31,624 nucleotides of DNA from a virus: the IMG/VR virus record IMGVR_UViG_3300030109_002592, positions 1 through 31,624 of that record; one strand, 5' to 3'. This document shows positions 7,768 to 15,472 of this stretch, in pieces (position 1 is the first letter of the stretch; each line of letters begins with the position of its first letter). The notes below the pieces were generated by a model that was not told the DNA's origin, ran no database searches, and worked only from the letters and a program-made list of their open reading frames with translations. Position numbers and translations under genes: made by a program.

Positions 7768-9227
7768 TATTTTCCAAGTCCAAGATTTTCAAAGTTATGG
7801 TCAGCTATCCAAATCTTACCTTGTTGAGTTCTCCAGAAGTCCTCTGGATTTACCTTGGTATCTGGTCTTGTGAATGGCATCGGTATCACCGTCACCTTAA
7901 TACCTAATGGTTCACAATAATGTATCAACTTACTTTTATATTTATCCCCCTCAATATTTTCATACTCGACTCTCGCATCTGGCGTTGGAGCGTGAACAAA
8001 AACCATCAAATGGTTTACTTCTTTTCCGGTCGGTTGTAAAAAACTCTTCTTGTCTGAGCTGTAAAGTCGTTTATGGATATCTTCTAAAGCTCTTAAACCT
8101 AAAGTTTCTGATGATGAATAACACACCAATGTCTTATCATCGTTGTCGTCTACAACTTTCTTTATAAGGTCAGTTAAGAGTCCTTTCCAACCTTCACCTG
8201 CCCAATGAATGTGAGTTTCGTGTAAGTGATATGTTTGTCTTTGAACATCTCGTCTTGCTTTGTTAATAATTCTACTTGTCTCAGTAGGATTGAATCCAAA
8301 AGCATCAAGCATTGTCACATTACCTTCGAAGTCAACATCAACATTAGAATTAATAGCCATAGTAACTAATAGTTTAACGGCGTCTTTTTCATTCATCTCA
8401 TTCGTGCGAACTTCTGGTTTTGGATTTAGCATATTTGCCAACACACGATACTCTTCATCTGTCCAACCTGCTGTAAAACTATCTTGAACTTTAAGGACTG
8501 GTATTTCAGTTACTTTGTCTGCACGATAAACACCTGCTCTTGTGTGATGTCCATCTAAAACAAAATCACTTACAATCACAACTGGTGAGCATTTATCAAC
8601 ACTCATAGCTTTATTTACACACTCTTTAATGTAAGTAATTAAATCGGTGCTCATTTCTTGTCTTGCTTGTTTACTATCCATATTGTAAACTAACTCTTTG
8701 TCTTCAAGAAAAATATCAAATTGACAATTTTTAATCATACCGAATTTTACTAAATTACCATATTCGTTAGATGAATACTCTAAAATCATATCACGAAGTA
8801 ATATAATTTTATCCATATCAACTGGTTTAAAGTTTGGTGAACCATTACTATCGTTATACCAATCATCATTACTTTGGGCATCAACACTTACCAGTTTTTC
8901 TGATTCATAATATGTCATTATATCATATGAACCATATCTCAATACTTCATATCTTAAGTTTGATGATGGGTCATTACACACTTTAATAAATTCTTTGTTT
9001 TTTGATGAGTGCCAATATGTCCCATCACCAGGAAATTCGGTTGCTTTGTATTTATGGACACCAATGTATTGTTTCGAATTATCTAAATTTGTTATTAAAT
9101 ACAAACACGAATCTGGTTTGCTATTATATGGAAGTATTTCCATTTCGGTAAAGTTTGCTTTAACCTTTTTTTGTTTCATCTGCTTTTCTTGATTTCGTTG
9201 TTTCATTCTTTTTACTTGTCTACTCAT
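7767..9227 (-). CDS. GIY-YIG nuclease-like / ParB-like fusion protein
   Basis: A 486-residue protein with at least three parts. After a basic N-terminus, residues about 38-115 look like a GIY-YIG nuclease (CLYLITNLDNSKQYIGVHKY; then YWHSSKNKEF and a glutamate in YYESEKLV). Residues about 185-250 resemble the ParB/sulfiredoxin nuclease-like fold, with VVIVSDFVLDGHHTRAGVYR in place of the usual DGHHR motif. Residues 340-486 are an unassigned domain (HIHWAGEGWKGLL, VNHLMVFVHAPTPDARVEY). The combination is unusual. It lies between a DruA-like gene (2-base gap) and the glycosyltransferase (1-base overlap). DNA cutting or site-specific DNA binding is the likely theme; the target is unknown. Confidence 0.7.
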   Translation of the reverse strand: MSRQVKRMKQRNQEKQMKQKKVKANFTEMEILPYNSKPDSCLYLITNLDNSKQYIGVHKYKATEFPGDGTYWHSSKNKEFIKVCNDPSSNLRYEVLRYGSYDIMTYYESEKLVSVDAQSNDDWYNDSNGSPNFKPVDMDKIILLRDMILEYSSNEYGNLVKFGMIKNCQFDIFLEDKELVYNMDSKQARQEMSTDLITYIKECVNKAMSVDKCSPVVIVSDFVLDGHHTRAGVYRADKVTEIPVLKVQDSFTAGWTDEEYRVLANMLNPKPEVRTNEMNEKDAVKLLVTMAINSNVDVDFEGNVTMLDAFGFNPTETSRIINKARRDVQRQTYHLHETHIHWAGEGWKGLLTDLIKKVVDDNDDKTLVCYSSSETLGLRALEDIHKRLYSSDKKSFLQPTGKEVNHLMVFVHAPTPDARVEYENIEGDKYKSKLIHYCEPLGIKVTVIPMPFTRPDTKVNPEDFWRTQQGKIWIADHNFENLGLGK

Positions 9228-9229
9228 TT

Positions 9230-10420
9230 TTATCTACCTATATCCTTTAAATATTTTTCTTTTGCTTCTTCCCACGAGATGTTAATCATTCCGGAATAGA
9301 ATAATTTCTCTGGTTTTATTTTATTTTGTTCTAATAATTTAGTATAACGATTTACTGCTTTACGCTTCCACCAACTATCAATGTATTCAATATCTCTATC
9401 AAACATATTTCTGATTTCCAATTGGTCCTCGTTGATTTCACTTCTTAGAAATTCTTTTCCGTTTTGATATATGTTTGCAAAGTAACAACCTCGTTTAAAT
9501 CCGTGTTCATACTTTGCTCGTTTAATATCTAACTCTTTATATATCATTTGAATAATCTTTTGTTTAATACCCGTTACTGGTTGTCCGTTTGCTCTTACAC
9601 CAACTTTACTATCATATTCTTCTCGTTTGTTATCTTTAATCCATTGGTGCCAAGTATCATAAAATGTATCATCTGGTTTCAAACTAATCTTACCTTTGGT
9701 TTCACCTAATGTTTTCCATTGTGGTATTCCATTATACATTGAGTGAATACCATATAAAGCAGTAGTGGATATACCAACTAATGTTTGTCCATATAGTTTC
9801 TTCCAAGTATCACGAACAACTTTTGATGTAACCATTTGTGCTACTAACTTACCACCCAACATATTGAAACCTAATGGTTGAACACAACATATCGTAGTTC
9901 CGATTGCAGTATGGTTTAGTTTTCCGTCTTGGAACTTGTTTTCTTTAGACCAACCAATCAACTCATCTCTAACACCTAATGAAGTTACATCACTACCTAA
10001 ACAAATCATACCTAACACTTTACCAGATACTTTATCCTTAACATAAAACTTTACATTACGACCTGGATTAGCTGTGAACTCCATTGAGTGAATTAGTCTT
10101 CTTGTGATAATCCAATCTTCGTTTTCTTTTGCATTACCTTGCGTAACTGGTTCGACGATTGGTTCTATTGAATTGATTTCTTGAATTGTTAATTCTTTAT
10201 TGTAAATGTCTGTTGGTTGCCAGATAGTCTTTTCTAATCTATCTATTGTGTCTGCCCTATCCATAAAGAATTGTGGGTCTTTATTGAACTCTTCCCACTT
10301 CTTCCATAAGACTGATTCTTGGACTGACATCTCTTTTAGAAAGTCCATATTGTCTATGAACTTTTGTTTCTCTGCTTGATAGTTAAACTCGGCTTCACCG
10401 AAAAAATTTTCAAAACTCAT
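9230..10420 (-). CDS. DruA-like (DUF4338) protein
   Basis: A 396-residue protein. Its middle part follows the order of motifs I know from the DruA/DUF4338 family: VSGKVLGMICLGSDV, then GVRDELIGWSKE (RDxxIGW), then a segment rich in G and L (FNMLGGKLVAQM), VRDTWKKLYGQTLVG, and SMYNGIPQWKTLGETKGK. DruA belongs to the Druantia anti-phage system; its biochemical activity is not something I can state. The N-terminal 100 and C-terminal 110 residues are extra. The gene has a good ribosome site (AAAAGG, 6 bases) and lies 35 bases behind an early-type promoter. An 8-residue mini-frame (10421-10447) fills that leader and ends immediately before the ATG (TAGATG). A phage copy could be a counter-defence or modification protein. 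Confidence 0.62.
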   Translation of the reverse strand: MSFENFFGEAEFNYQAEKQKFIDNMDFLKEMSVQESVLWKKWEEFNKDPQFFMDRADTIDRLEKTIWQPTDIYNKELTIQEINSIEPIVEPVTQGNAKENEDWIITRRLIHSMEFTANPGRNVKFYVKDKVSGKVLGMICLGSDVTSLGVRDELIGWSKENKFQDGKLNHTAIGTTICCVQPLGFNMLGGKLVAQMVTSKVVRDTWKKLYGQTLVGISTTALYGIHSMYNGIPQWKTLGETKGKISLKPDDTFYDTWHQWIKDNKREEYDSKVGVRANGQPVTGIKQKIIQMIYKELDIKRAKYEHGFKRGCYFANIYQNGKEFLRSEINEDQLEIRNMFDRDIEYIDSWWKRKAVNRYTKLLEQNKIKPEKLFYSGMINISWEEAKEKYLKDIGR

Positions 10421-10455
10421 CTATAACCTTTTTATTTTAAATTTCATATAACCTT

Positions 10456-10484
10456 AATATACAACATTTTTGTTCCGTTGTCAA
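10456..10484 (-). promoter_or_regulatory. Early-type promoter P1 (TTGACA-N17-TATATT)
   Basis: On the minus strand TTGACA (10484-10479) and TATATT (10461-10456) are separated by exactly 17 bases, with an A-rich tract upstream. It sits between the stop of the 3D-domain gene (10493) and the DruA-like start (10420). It would drive the 4669-10420 unit with a leader of about 28-30 bases. It is one of eight matching promoters in the window. Confidence 0.85.
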
Positions 10485-10492
10485 GAACTTTT

Positions 10493-11029
10493 TTAATTAT
10501 CTGAAACAAATTTTATATCCTCATTTAAATTTGCTTTTTTAATCTTAGCATCTGTAAACTTATATGGTTTGGTTCCCGGTGATTCCAAGATATCAATACG
10601 ATTTACAAATCGTCTATTCATAGTATCTTTAACTTGATAGACTCCGTCTTTACCACCTGTTCCACTCAATACAATAAAGTCACCATAATCTAACCAACCA
10701 CCCCAACGTTTCAAAAGATTTCTACTCACCGCAACATACTTGTATTCTGATGCTTTATGTATTCTGATTTTAGTTCCGTCTGCTAATATATCTGGTGTTC
10801 CGTCCGTTTGATGTTTGACTGGATGATACATTGTAACCACGACATCAAGTCCGTCTAATCTATAACCATTTTCTAATTCATCAATTTTTAATTGCAACCT
10901 AACTCTATCATCTTCCAATGAATCGATTGTTACCATATAATATTCACGATACCCTTTGAATAGTTTATCCCAAACCAATCCATTGAATAAAGTAAAAAAT
11001 GTTATAAATATAATAAAATATTTTTTCAT
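10493..11029 (-). CDS. Membrane-anchored 3D-domain (MltA/RlpA-like double-psi barrel) protein
   Basis: The start chosen is the ATG at 11029, 8 bases after AGGAG; an upstream in-frame GTG lies inside that ribosome site. The protein (178 residues) has an N-terminal membrane segment (KKYFIIFITFFTLFNGLVW), a short coiled region, and from about residue 65 a double-psi beta-barrel of the 3D type: VVTMYHPVKHQTDGTPDILA, VAVSRNLLKRWGGWLDYGDF and VYQVKDTMNRRFVNRIDIL, ending SPG. Aspartates typical of 3D domains are kept. Such domains occur in lytic transglycosylases and other cell-wall enzymes, so it may act on peptidoglycan in the periplasm during lysis. The 3' end directly abuts promoter P1. Confidence 0.78.
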   Translation of the reverse strand: MKKYFIIFITFFTLFNGLVWDKLFKGYREYYMVTIDSLEDDRVRLQLKIDELENGYRLDGLDVVVTMYHPVKHQTDGTPDILADGTKIRIHKASEYKYVAVSRNLLKRWGGWLDYGDFIVLSGTGGKDGVYQVKDTMNRRFVNRIDILESPGTKPYKFTDAKIKKANLNEDIKFVSDN

Positions 11030-11054
11030 AGTTTCCACTCCTTTATAGTAATAA

Positions 11055-11948
11055 CTATTTAGTTCCTATCTTTTTCTGTATGAAGTCTACCATTTGTTCC
11101 GCTACATTTATCTTAGTGTATTTTTCCATACCTTTGAAACCTGGTGCTGAATTTACTTCACATATTACGTAACTTCCATTACTGAATAATAAGTCAACAC
11201 CCGCTATATCCAAATCTAATAATCTTGCACACTCACCACCAATCCACTCAATGTCTTCATCAATCTGATAAGGAATTGCTTCTCCACCTCGTGTGATGTT
11301 TGCTCTAAAATCTCCATCAATGGATTGTCGCATCATACAACCAACTACTTTACCATTGACTACTAATACTCTTAAATCTTTTCCTAATGAATCCTCTATA
11401 CACTCTTGTATAATAATGTTGTATCTGGCATTAGATAGTTCTGCCATTTTCATCAGTTGTCTAAATTGTTTTCTGTCCTCAACCATAAAAACTCCACTAC
11501 CATAACTACCACTTAAAGTTTTTACAATCATTGGATACTTAATATTTTTCTCTACCAACTGAACATTAATTGGATGCTTTACCAACATAGTCTTTGGAAC
11601 GGGTAAAGATGACTGACCTAATATTTGTTGTGAATATAATTTGTCTTTAACATTATCAATAGCATCACTTCCATTAATCATTGTAACACCCAATTGTTCC
11701 ATATGTCTGATGATTGCTTTGATAAAGTATGTGGTTCCACTACCTGTTCTCGGTAATACAAAGTCAGGTAATTTTCTTGGTTCACCACTAACGATAATAG
11801 ATTTTCTGTCATCTCTATCTACAAAGATATCTACATCTTGTGGATTAACCACACGAACTTTAATATCTTGTTTTTCAAATTCTTCCACAAGTCTTTTGAC
11901 TTCGTGGTTTTCACCTAATGCCTTTTTATGTATTATCCAGCCGTTCAA
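11055..11948 (-). CDS. rimK: RimK-type ATP-grasp ligase
   Basis: A 297-residue protein of the RimK alpha-L-glutamate-ligase family size. N-terminal pre-ATP-grasp domain, then NVKDKLYSQQILGQSSLPVP, the ATP-grasp lysine strand YPMIVKTLSGSYGSGVFMV, the second nucleotide segment NIIIQECIEDSLGKDLRVLV, and the metal-binding end IAGVDLLFSNGSYVICEVN. RimK-like enzymes add glutamates or other amino acids to protein or peptide ends. In a phage the substrate could be a ribosomal or virion protein. It begins with TTG, placed 6 bases after GAGGA and overlapping the TGA of a 51-codon gene (TTGA). This couples the two. Confidence 0.85.
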   Translation of the reverse strand: MNGWIIHKKALGENHEVKRLVEEFEKQDIKVRVVNPQDVDIFVDRDDRKSIIVSGEPRKLPDFVLPRTGSGTTYFIKAIIRHMEQLGVTMINGSDAIDNVKDKLYSQQILGQSSLPVPKTMLVKHPINVQLVEKNIKYPMIVKTLSGSYGSGVFMVEDRKQFRQLMKMAELSNARYNIIIQECIEDSLGKDLRVLVVNGKVVGCMMRQSIDGDFRANITRGGEAIPYQIDEDIEWIGGECARLLDLDIAGVDLLFSNGSYVICEVNSAPGFKGMEKYTKINVAEQMVDFIQKKIGTK

Positions 11949-12100
11949 TCCATTTCCTCTTCTTGATATTGGTCAAATGGATTTTCATATTCCAATTCCA
12001 TTTCGATAGTATTTAGTAATTCTTGAACTATTGTCCAATCTTCTTTTTGAATTGCTTCTTCTAATTTCTCTAAAACTTCTTTTAATGTTATTCCGTTCAT
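11945..12100 (-). CDS. Small acidic helical protein (51 residues)
   Basis: A short frame between the UV endonuclease and the ATP-grasp ligase. It reads MNGITLKEVLEKLEEAIQKE, then DWTIVQELLNTIEMELEYEN, and ends DQYQEEEMD. It has a ribosome site (GGAG, 8 bases before the ATG). Its ATG overlaps the TGA of the UV-endonuclease gene (ATGA) and its own TGA overlaps the TTG of the ligase. Such chained overlaps strongly argue that it is translated. It is amphipathic and acidic, without enzyme motifs; it may be a partner of the ligase. Confidence 0.78.
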   Translation of the reverse strand: MNGITLKEVLEKLEEAIQKEDWTIVQELLNTIEMELEYENPFDQYQEEEMD

Positions 12101-13011
12101 TTTATAAACTCCTTTATCGATAATTCTTTGTGTTTTGCTTCTACCATAATATCTACTTTATTACCATAGGTATTTGGTAATTCTTTAATCAAGTCTGAAT
12201 GTGCTTGCGGTCTGATTGATTCATCTAACTGATGTTCTGCTTTTGATTCTGAATAATGAACCACCGGAACAATGTCATCTGGCCAGGTTGATATTGCCAG
12301 TTCTAACGCTTCTTGTTCCGATAAACCACCATCGCAAAATCTGTGGTGATGATAATCAAACACAATAGGGATATTAATTCGTTTGTATATTCCATCGTAT
12401 AACTCCTTTACTGAATACATTGATGCCTTGTCGTCGTTCTCGACGGTAAGTCTTGTCTGAACTGACTCTGGTAGTCGTTCAAAGTTTTTACAAAATCTGT
12501 CTAATGCAGATTGTTTATCTCCATATACACCATTACAATGTATATTTAGTTTGTTGTATGGTGTTCTTGATAAACCCATCATATCAAATATTTGTCCGTG
12601 GATAGTCAAATCTGTGATTGTGTTCTGAACTACATCTTCGTTCGGTGATACCAATACATTAAACGGACCTGGGTGAGATGTAATTCTATGACCATACTCT
12701 TTTGCTTTTAGTCCAGCGTTCTCTAACCACATTTTTATAAAGTCAATGTGTGGAACACTATCCCAATCTTGATAATACTCAGATGCCCAAGGAAACATTT
12801 CTGATGATAGACGAAAGAACTTAATGTTGTTTTGTTCGTTCCAATCGATAATTTTATTTAAGTCAACAACATTTTGTATAATCAACTCAGACGCATAGTC
12901 CACACCCTTATCGTTAAATGTTTTTTTAATCATTGAACGATTAGTTGTAATTCTATCTTCACCTTTACGGGCGTTGAGTTCCATATTGATACAAGCATAA
13001 CCTAAATTCAT
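12097..13011 (-). CDS. uvsE: UV damage endonuclease (UvsE/UVDE family)
   Basis: A 304-residue TIM-barrel protein of the usual UVDE length. It opens with the family signature MNLGYACIN, then FFRLSSEMFPWASEY, GHRITSHPGPFNVL, the metal-binding NIHCNGVYGDK, LTVENDDKASMYSV, IPIVFDYHHHRFCDG and VHYSESK, all in the standard order. The histidines, glutamates and aspartates that bind the metal cluster are kept. UVDE nicks DNA 5' of UV photoproducts, which suits a phage of sunlit water. The start is fixed by the conserved N-terminus. It lies only 6 bases downstream of the -10 box of promoter P2, so its mRNA is predicted to be leaderless. Confidence 0.95.
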   Translation of the reverse strand: MNLGYACINMELNARKGEDRITTNRSMIKKTFNDKGVDYASELIIQNVVDLNKIIDWNEQNNIKFFRLSSEMFPWASEYYQDWDSVPHIDFIKMWLENAGLKAKEYGHRITSHPGPFNVLVSPNEDVVQNTITDLTIHGQIFDMMGLSRTPYNKLNIHCNGVYGDKQSALDRFCKNFERLPESVQTRLTVENDDKASMYSVKELYDGIYKRINIPIVFDYHHHRFCDGGLSEQEALELAISTWPDDIVPVVHYSESKAEHQLDESIRPQAHSDLIKELPNTYGNKVDIMVEAKHKELSIKEFIK

Positions 13012-13017
13012 AATTCT

Positions 13018-13046
13018 AATATAACCTTTTTTTGTTTAGTTGTCAA
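13018..13046 (-). promoter_or_regulatory. Early-type promoter P2, leaderless type
   Basis: TTGACA (13046-13041), 17 bases, TATATT (13023-13018) on the minus strand. The ATG of the UV endonuclease follows the -10 by only 6 bases, so transcription should begin at or within a base of the start codon. The -35 box also encodes the last residues (LDN) of the upstream 62-residue protein. Confidence 0.87.
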
Positions 13047-13224
13047 GTCTTTTTTTTATAACATCTTGTTGATGTTGTTCTGGCGAGATGTAAACACCTT
13101 TTCCGTAATCATTCAATAAAGACTTTTCTAATTTAAGTCTTTCCTTATATTCTACAAAGGTTTCTCCGTCTAATCGTTTATCACCCTTCATCAATTTACC
13201 TATCTCTAATCTTTTTCTCATCAT
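13036..13224 (-). CDS. Small basic hypothetical protein
   Basis: A 62-residue charged protein (MMRKRLEIGKLMKGDKRLDG, ETFVEYKERLKLEKSLL) with no membrane segment or known motif. Its ATG overlaps the TGA of the upstream gene (ATGATG), so it is translationally coupled to it. Its last residues KKRLDN and stop are written by the A-tract and -35 box of promoter P2, so the promoter is embedded in the end of the gene. The same arrangement is seen at 26739 (ending KKKLDN). Function unknown. Confidence 0.65.
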   Translation of the reverse strand: MMRKRLEIGKLMKGDKRLDGETFVEYKERLKLEKSLLNDYGKGVYISPEQHQQDVIKKRLDN

Positions 13225-13670
13225 TTTTCAACATCTCCCATTAAGAATTTCTTCTGTTTATCTAAATCTTTTTTTAATTGTCTTTGAGCTTTTAACTTCT
13301 CTTTATGACGAGCAACCAAGATTTCATCTTTGGTTTTTCTTTTCACTTTCTTTTTTGGTTTAACCTTAGTTGGTTTTAATGTTCCTTTTAACTTCGGTTG
13401 TTCCTTACCTTTGTGAAATACATTACCATCTTTATCAACAAACTCATTCATAAAATGCCATCCTGCTGGACGACCTGTTGGTTTATATTGTTTGGTCTTG
13501 TTCTCAAAATCCTCTGGAAACATTTTATACATTCTTGATTGTAGTGCTTTATCACTTACCACATATTTTATATTAGTGCTTACATTACGAACTGGTTCGC
13601 CTGTATATTTACAATCCATATGCGGAACACCATCAATGTAATAACCACCATTATCTTCAAACTTACTCAT
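13221..13670 (-). CDS. Hypothetical protein with C-x-x-TG-x-P motif and basic tail
   Basis: A 149-residue protein. The N-terminal half is compact (MDCKYTGEPVRNVSTNIKYV, MYKMFPEDFENKTKQYKPTG, AGWHFMNEFVDKDGNVFH), suggesting a small fold with a single-cysteine knuckle rather than a full zinc finger. From residue 95 on it is extremely lysine-rich (VKPKKKVKRKTKDE, RQLKKDLDKQKKF), which suggests nucleic-acid binding. A good ribosome site (AGGAG, 5 bases) precedes the ATG and is written by the end of the upstream gene. I do not recognise a named family. Confidence 0.72.
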   Translation of the reverse strand: MSKFEDNGGYYIDGVPHMDCKYTGEPVRNVSTNIKYVVSDKALQSRMYKMFPEDFENKTKQYKPTGRPAGWHFMNEFVDKDGNVFHKGKEQPKLKGTLKPTKVKPKKKVKRKTKDEILVARHKEKLKAQRQLKKDLDKQKKFLMGDVEK

Positions 13671-13677
13671 ATAACTC

Positions 13678-13908
13678 CTATGCTTGCGCTATTGAACCAG
13701 AATACATTGCTCGTTCAACAACCTTTTCTTCAATTGTTTTATCTATAAATTCTTTTACTTCTTCACGAAACGCTTTTTCAGCTTTCATATCATCTTCGAT
13801 TAAATCCTCGACAAGTCTTCCAACCATTACTAATGTATCTTCATCATTGTTTTCTCGTAACTTATCTTCTATCTTTTCTAATCTTCTAACTAACTCTCGT
13901 ATATTCAT
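13678..13908 (-). CDS. Small acidic coiled-coil protein
   Basis: The start chosen is the ATG at 13908, preceded by AAGGACAAGT. The frame extends 20 codons further up, but that part lies inside the tRNA-Cys gene and its trailer, so it is unlikely to be protein. The resulting 76-residue product (MNIRELVRRLEKIEDKLREN, LVEDLIEDDMKAEKAF, EVKEFIDKTIEEKVVERAM) is almost entirely helical and acidic with clear coiled-coil spacing. No function can be assigned. It follows tRNA-Cys by 18 bases and would share its transcript. Confidence 0.72.
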   Translation of the reverse strand: MNIRELVRRLEKIEDKLRENNDEDTLVMVGRLVEDLIEDDMKAEKAFREEVKEFIDKTIEEKVVERAMYSGSIAQA

Positions 13909-13926
13909 ACTTGTCCTTTTTGTTTG

Positions 13927-14000
13927 AGTGGTGGGTCGGACTCGAACCGACGAGTAATGGATTTGCAATCCACCCCATTAACCAACTCTGGCACCACCAC
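13927..14000 (-). tRNA. tRNA-Cys (GCA)
   Basis: A complete cloverleaf: acceptor GTGGTGG/CCACCAC, anticodon loop TTGCAAA with GCA, T-stem GTCGG/CCGAC with a TTCGAGT loop, discriminator U73 as expected for tRNA-Cys, no encoded CCA. The D-stem is weak (three good pairs). The 5' part overlaps the last 23 bases of the SWIM-protein gene (stop at 13978) on the same strand. Confidence 0.93.
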
Positions 14001-14220
14001 GGCCTTGATGATGTTGCCTGTTTTCTTGTATTTCTTTAATATGTTTACAAGTTTTGTTTCCTCGTTTAAATTTATAAGCTGGACAACTACATTCCCATTC
14101 TAAAGTCATAGGGTGAAATCTAATGTCGTAAGTCTTATCTTCTACACGATAATGTTGCCAACCCCTATCATCTTGATAGGTTCCACCAAATACTTGCATA
14201 GCATATTCTATATTATTCAT
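13978..14220 (-). CDS. SWIM zinc-finger protein
   Basis: An 80-residue protein with the SWIM signature C-x-C-x(n)-C-x-H: EWECSCPAYKFKRGNKTCKH (residues about 45-65). The N-terminal half is a small beta domain (AMQVFGGTYQDDRGWQHYRV). SWIM domains bind zinc and usually mediate DNA or protein contacts. The start used is the ATG at 14220, 6 bases after the -10 of promoter P3; a longer frame from 14238 would begin inside that promoter. Its last seven codons (GGARVG region) and stop lie within the tRNA-Cys gene, so processing of the tRNA would cut the mRNA's 3' end. Function in the phage is unknown. Confidence 0.82.
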   Translation of the reverse strand: MNNIEYAMQVFGGTYQDDRGWQHYRVEDKTYDIRFHPMTLEWECSCPAYKFKRGNKTCKHIKEIQENRQHHQGRGGARVG

Positions 14221-14226
14221 ACCACT

Positions 14227-14255
14227 AATATACAACATTATATTAGTGATGTCAA
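14227..14255 (-). promoter_or_regulatory. Early-type promoter P3, leaderless type
   Basis: TTGACA (14255-14250), 17 bases, TATATT (14232-14227) on the minus strand, with an A-tract and GC immediately upstream of the -35 as in the other copies. The ATG of the SWIM gene follows the -10 by 6 bases. It would also transcribe tRNA-Cys and the genes down to the UV-endonuclease region. Confidence 0.87.
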
Positions 14256-14264
14256 GCTTTTTTT

Positions 14265-14426
14265 TTATTTTTCTTTAATTCTGTTAATTAACTTCTTAAT
14301 TCTCATCTCTCTAAACCACACTTTATCCTCTGAATGACCTGGATTACAAGCCGTTCGATACAACCTTTTTTGTAATTGGTGTACCTTTGCAAACAATTTA
14401 TACTTATATTCGAACTTCTTACTCAT
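14265..14426 (-). CDS. Small basic hypothetical protein
   Basis: The start chosen is the ATG at 14426, 7 bases after a strong AGGAG. The product (53 residues, MSKKFEYKYKLFAKVHQLQK, NPGHSEDKVWFREMRIKKL) is basic and probably helical. A longer frame begins at an ATG at 14477 that overlaps the stop of the upstream membrane protein (ATGA) but has no good ribosome site, so a 70-residue coupled product remains possible. No motif identifies a function. It is the last gene before promoter P3. Confidence 0.65.
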   Translation of the reverse strand: MSKKFEYKYKLFAKVHQLQKRLYRTACNPGHSEDKVWFREMRIKKLINRIKEK

Positions 14427-14473
14427 AGTATTCTCCTGTTTCATATCTGTGAGTGTTTTAATTAAATATCCTA

Positions 14474-15472
14474 TCATTTAATTCTTACCCCACCTCTTGC
14501 TGTTGGTTGTGGATTCAATATTTGTGGATTTGGATTATTATCATCACTTGGTTCTATGTTATCATAATGTAATCCGTCATTTCCATTTTGACCAATGATA
14601 TCCATTCGTTCATCATCTTCTTCAATCATTTCTTCTTCAACTGAAAAATCTTCATCATCCTCTACGATTGGTGTTGCATAATCATCATCACCATATGGAT
14701 TTGGATTATTTGCAGAAGCACTTTCAATGTTGATGCTCCCACCCGCCGGAACATTATCTTCTTTTCTTGTAGTTCTATCTATTAGTGCTTGGTTATATGC
14801 TATGACTAACATAACTGCTAATGGGTCAAACACAAAGATAAGAATAAAGATAAAGAACTTAACAACAGTATCGATATCTGTTCCAAAGGTTCTTGCCAGA
14901 TAAATTGCTGGCCCAACATCAACACCTGTTGATACTAATTGTATTTCTAAATCTGCTCTTGTCTTTTTGTAATTCAAGATTTCTTCATTGACTGATAGTA
15001 TCTGTGGATTATAATCCTCTCTTAGTTTTCGTTTAGCAGTAATATAGTTATCTGGTAATTCAGATATAGCAACTGATAGTTCTTCTTTTAAAAAAATCTT
15101 ATCATCTTCTAATTGTTCTATTCGTTCTTCAACTGCTATGAGTTCCGTAGATTGTTTTTCAAATTCTAATGTAGCACCTTGATATGCATTTGATAAATAT
15201 CCAAAGATACCTGCTGATGTAATGAATACCAATACAATGGTTGCTATGGTCATATAGACTTTTTGAAACCAATTAATCATATTCCAATAACGATATAAAA
15301 ATGATGCCGTAACTAATTTACCGAGTTCTAATGAACCTGCCATTATCACTACTGATAAGAAAGCACCACTAAATAGTTTTGCTAATCCATATACTGAAAA
15401 TGCTGCTGCACTACCTGCAATTAGTAATGCCGATAATCCAATCCAATATATAAAGTATTTTGAGTTTTCCAT
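14474..15472 (-). CDS. Four-helix membrane protein with central coiled coil and acidic tail
   Basis: The ATG at 15472 is preceded by GGTGGAG at a good distance; the in-frame GTG at 15487 lies inside that ribosome site. The 332-residue product has hydrophobic segments near residues 5-28, 33-55, 72-92 and 208-230. A coiled coil sits between the third and fourth (QSTELIAVEERIEQLEDDKI and following, about 105-185). The last 90 residues are strongly acidic, with D/E runs and asparagine-proline repeats (NNPNPYGDDD, NNPNPQILNPQP). Topology suggests an inner-membrane protein with long cytoplasmic parts. I do not recognise it by name. The preceding 240 bases hold a structured RNA candidate that would be its 5' leader. 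Confidence 0.82.
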   Translation of the reverse strand: MENSKYFIYWIGLSALLIAGSAAAFSVYGLAKLFSGAFLSVVIMAGSLELGKLVTASFLYRYWNMINWFQKVYMTIATIVLVFITSAGIFGYLSNAYQGATLEFEKQSTELIAVEERIEQLEDDKIFLKEELSVAISELPDNYITAKRKLREDYNPQILSVNEEILNYKKTRADLEIQLVSTGVDVGPAIYLARTFGTDIDTVVKFFIFILIFVFDPLAVMLVIAYNQALIDRTTRKEDNVPAGGSINIESASANNPNPYGDDDYATPIVEDDEDFSVEEEMIEEDDERMDIIGQNGNDGLHYDNIEPSDDNNPNPQILNPQPTARGGVRIK

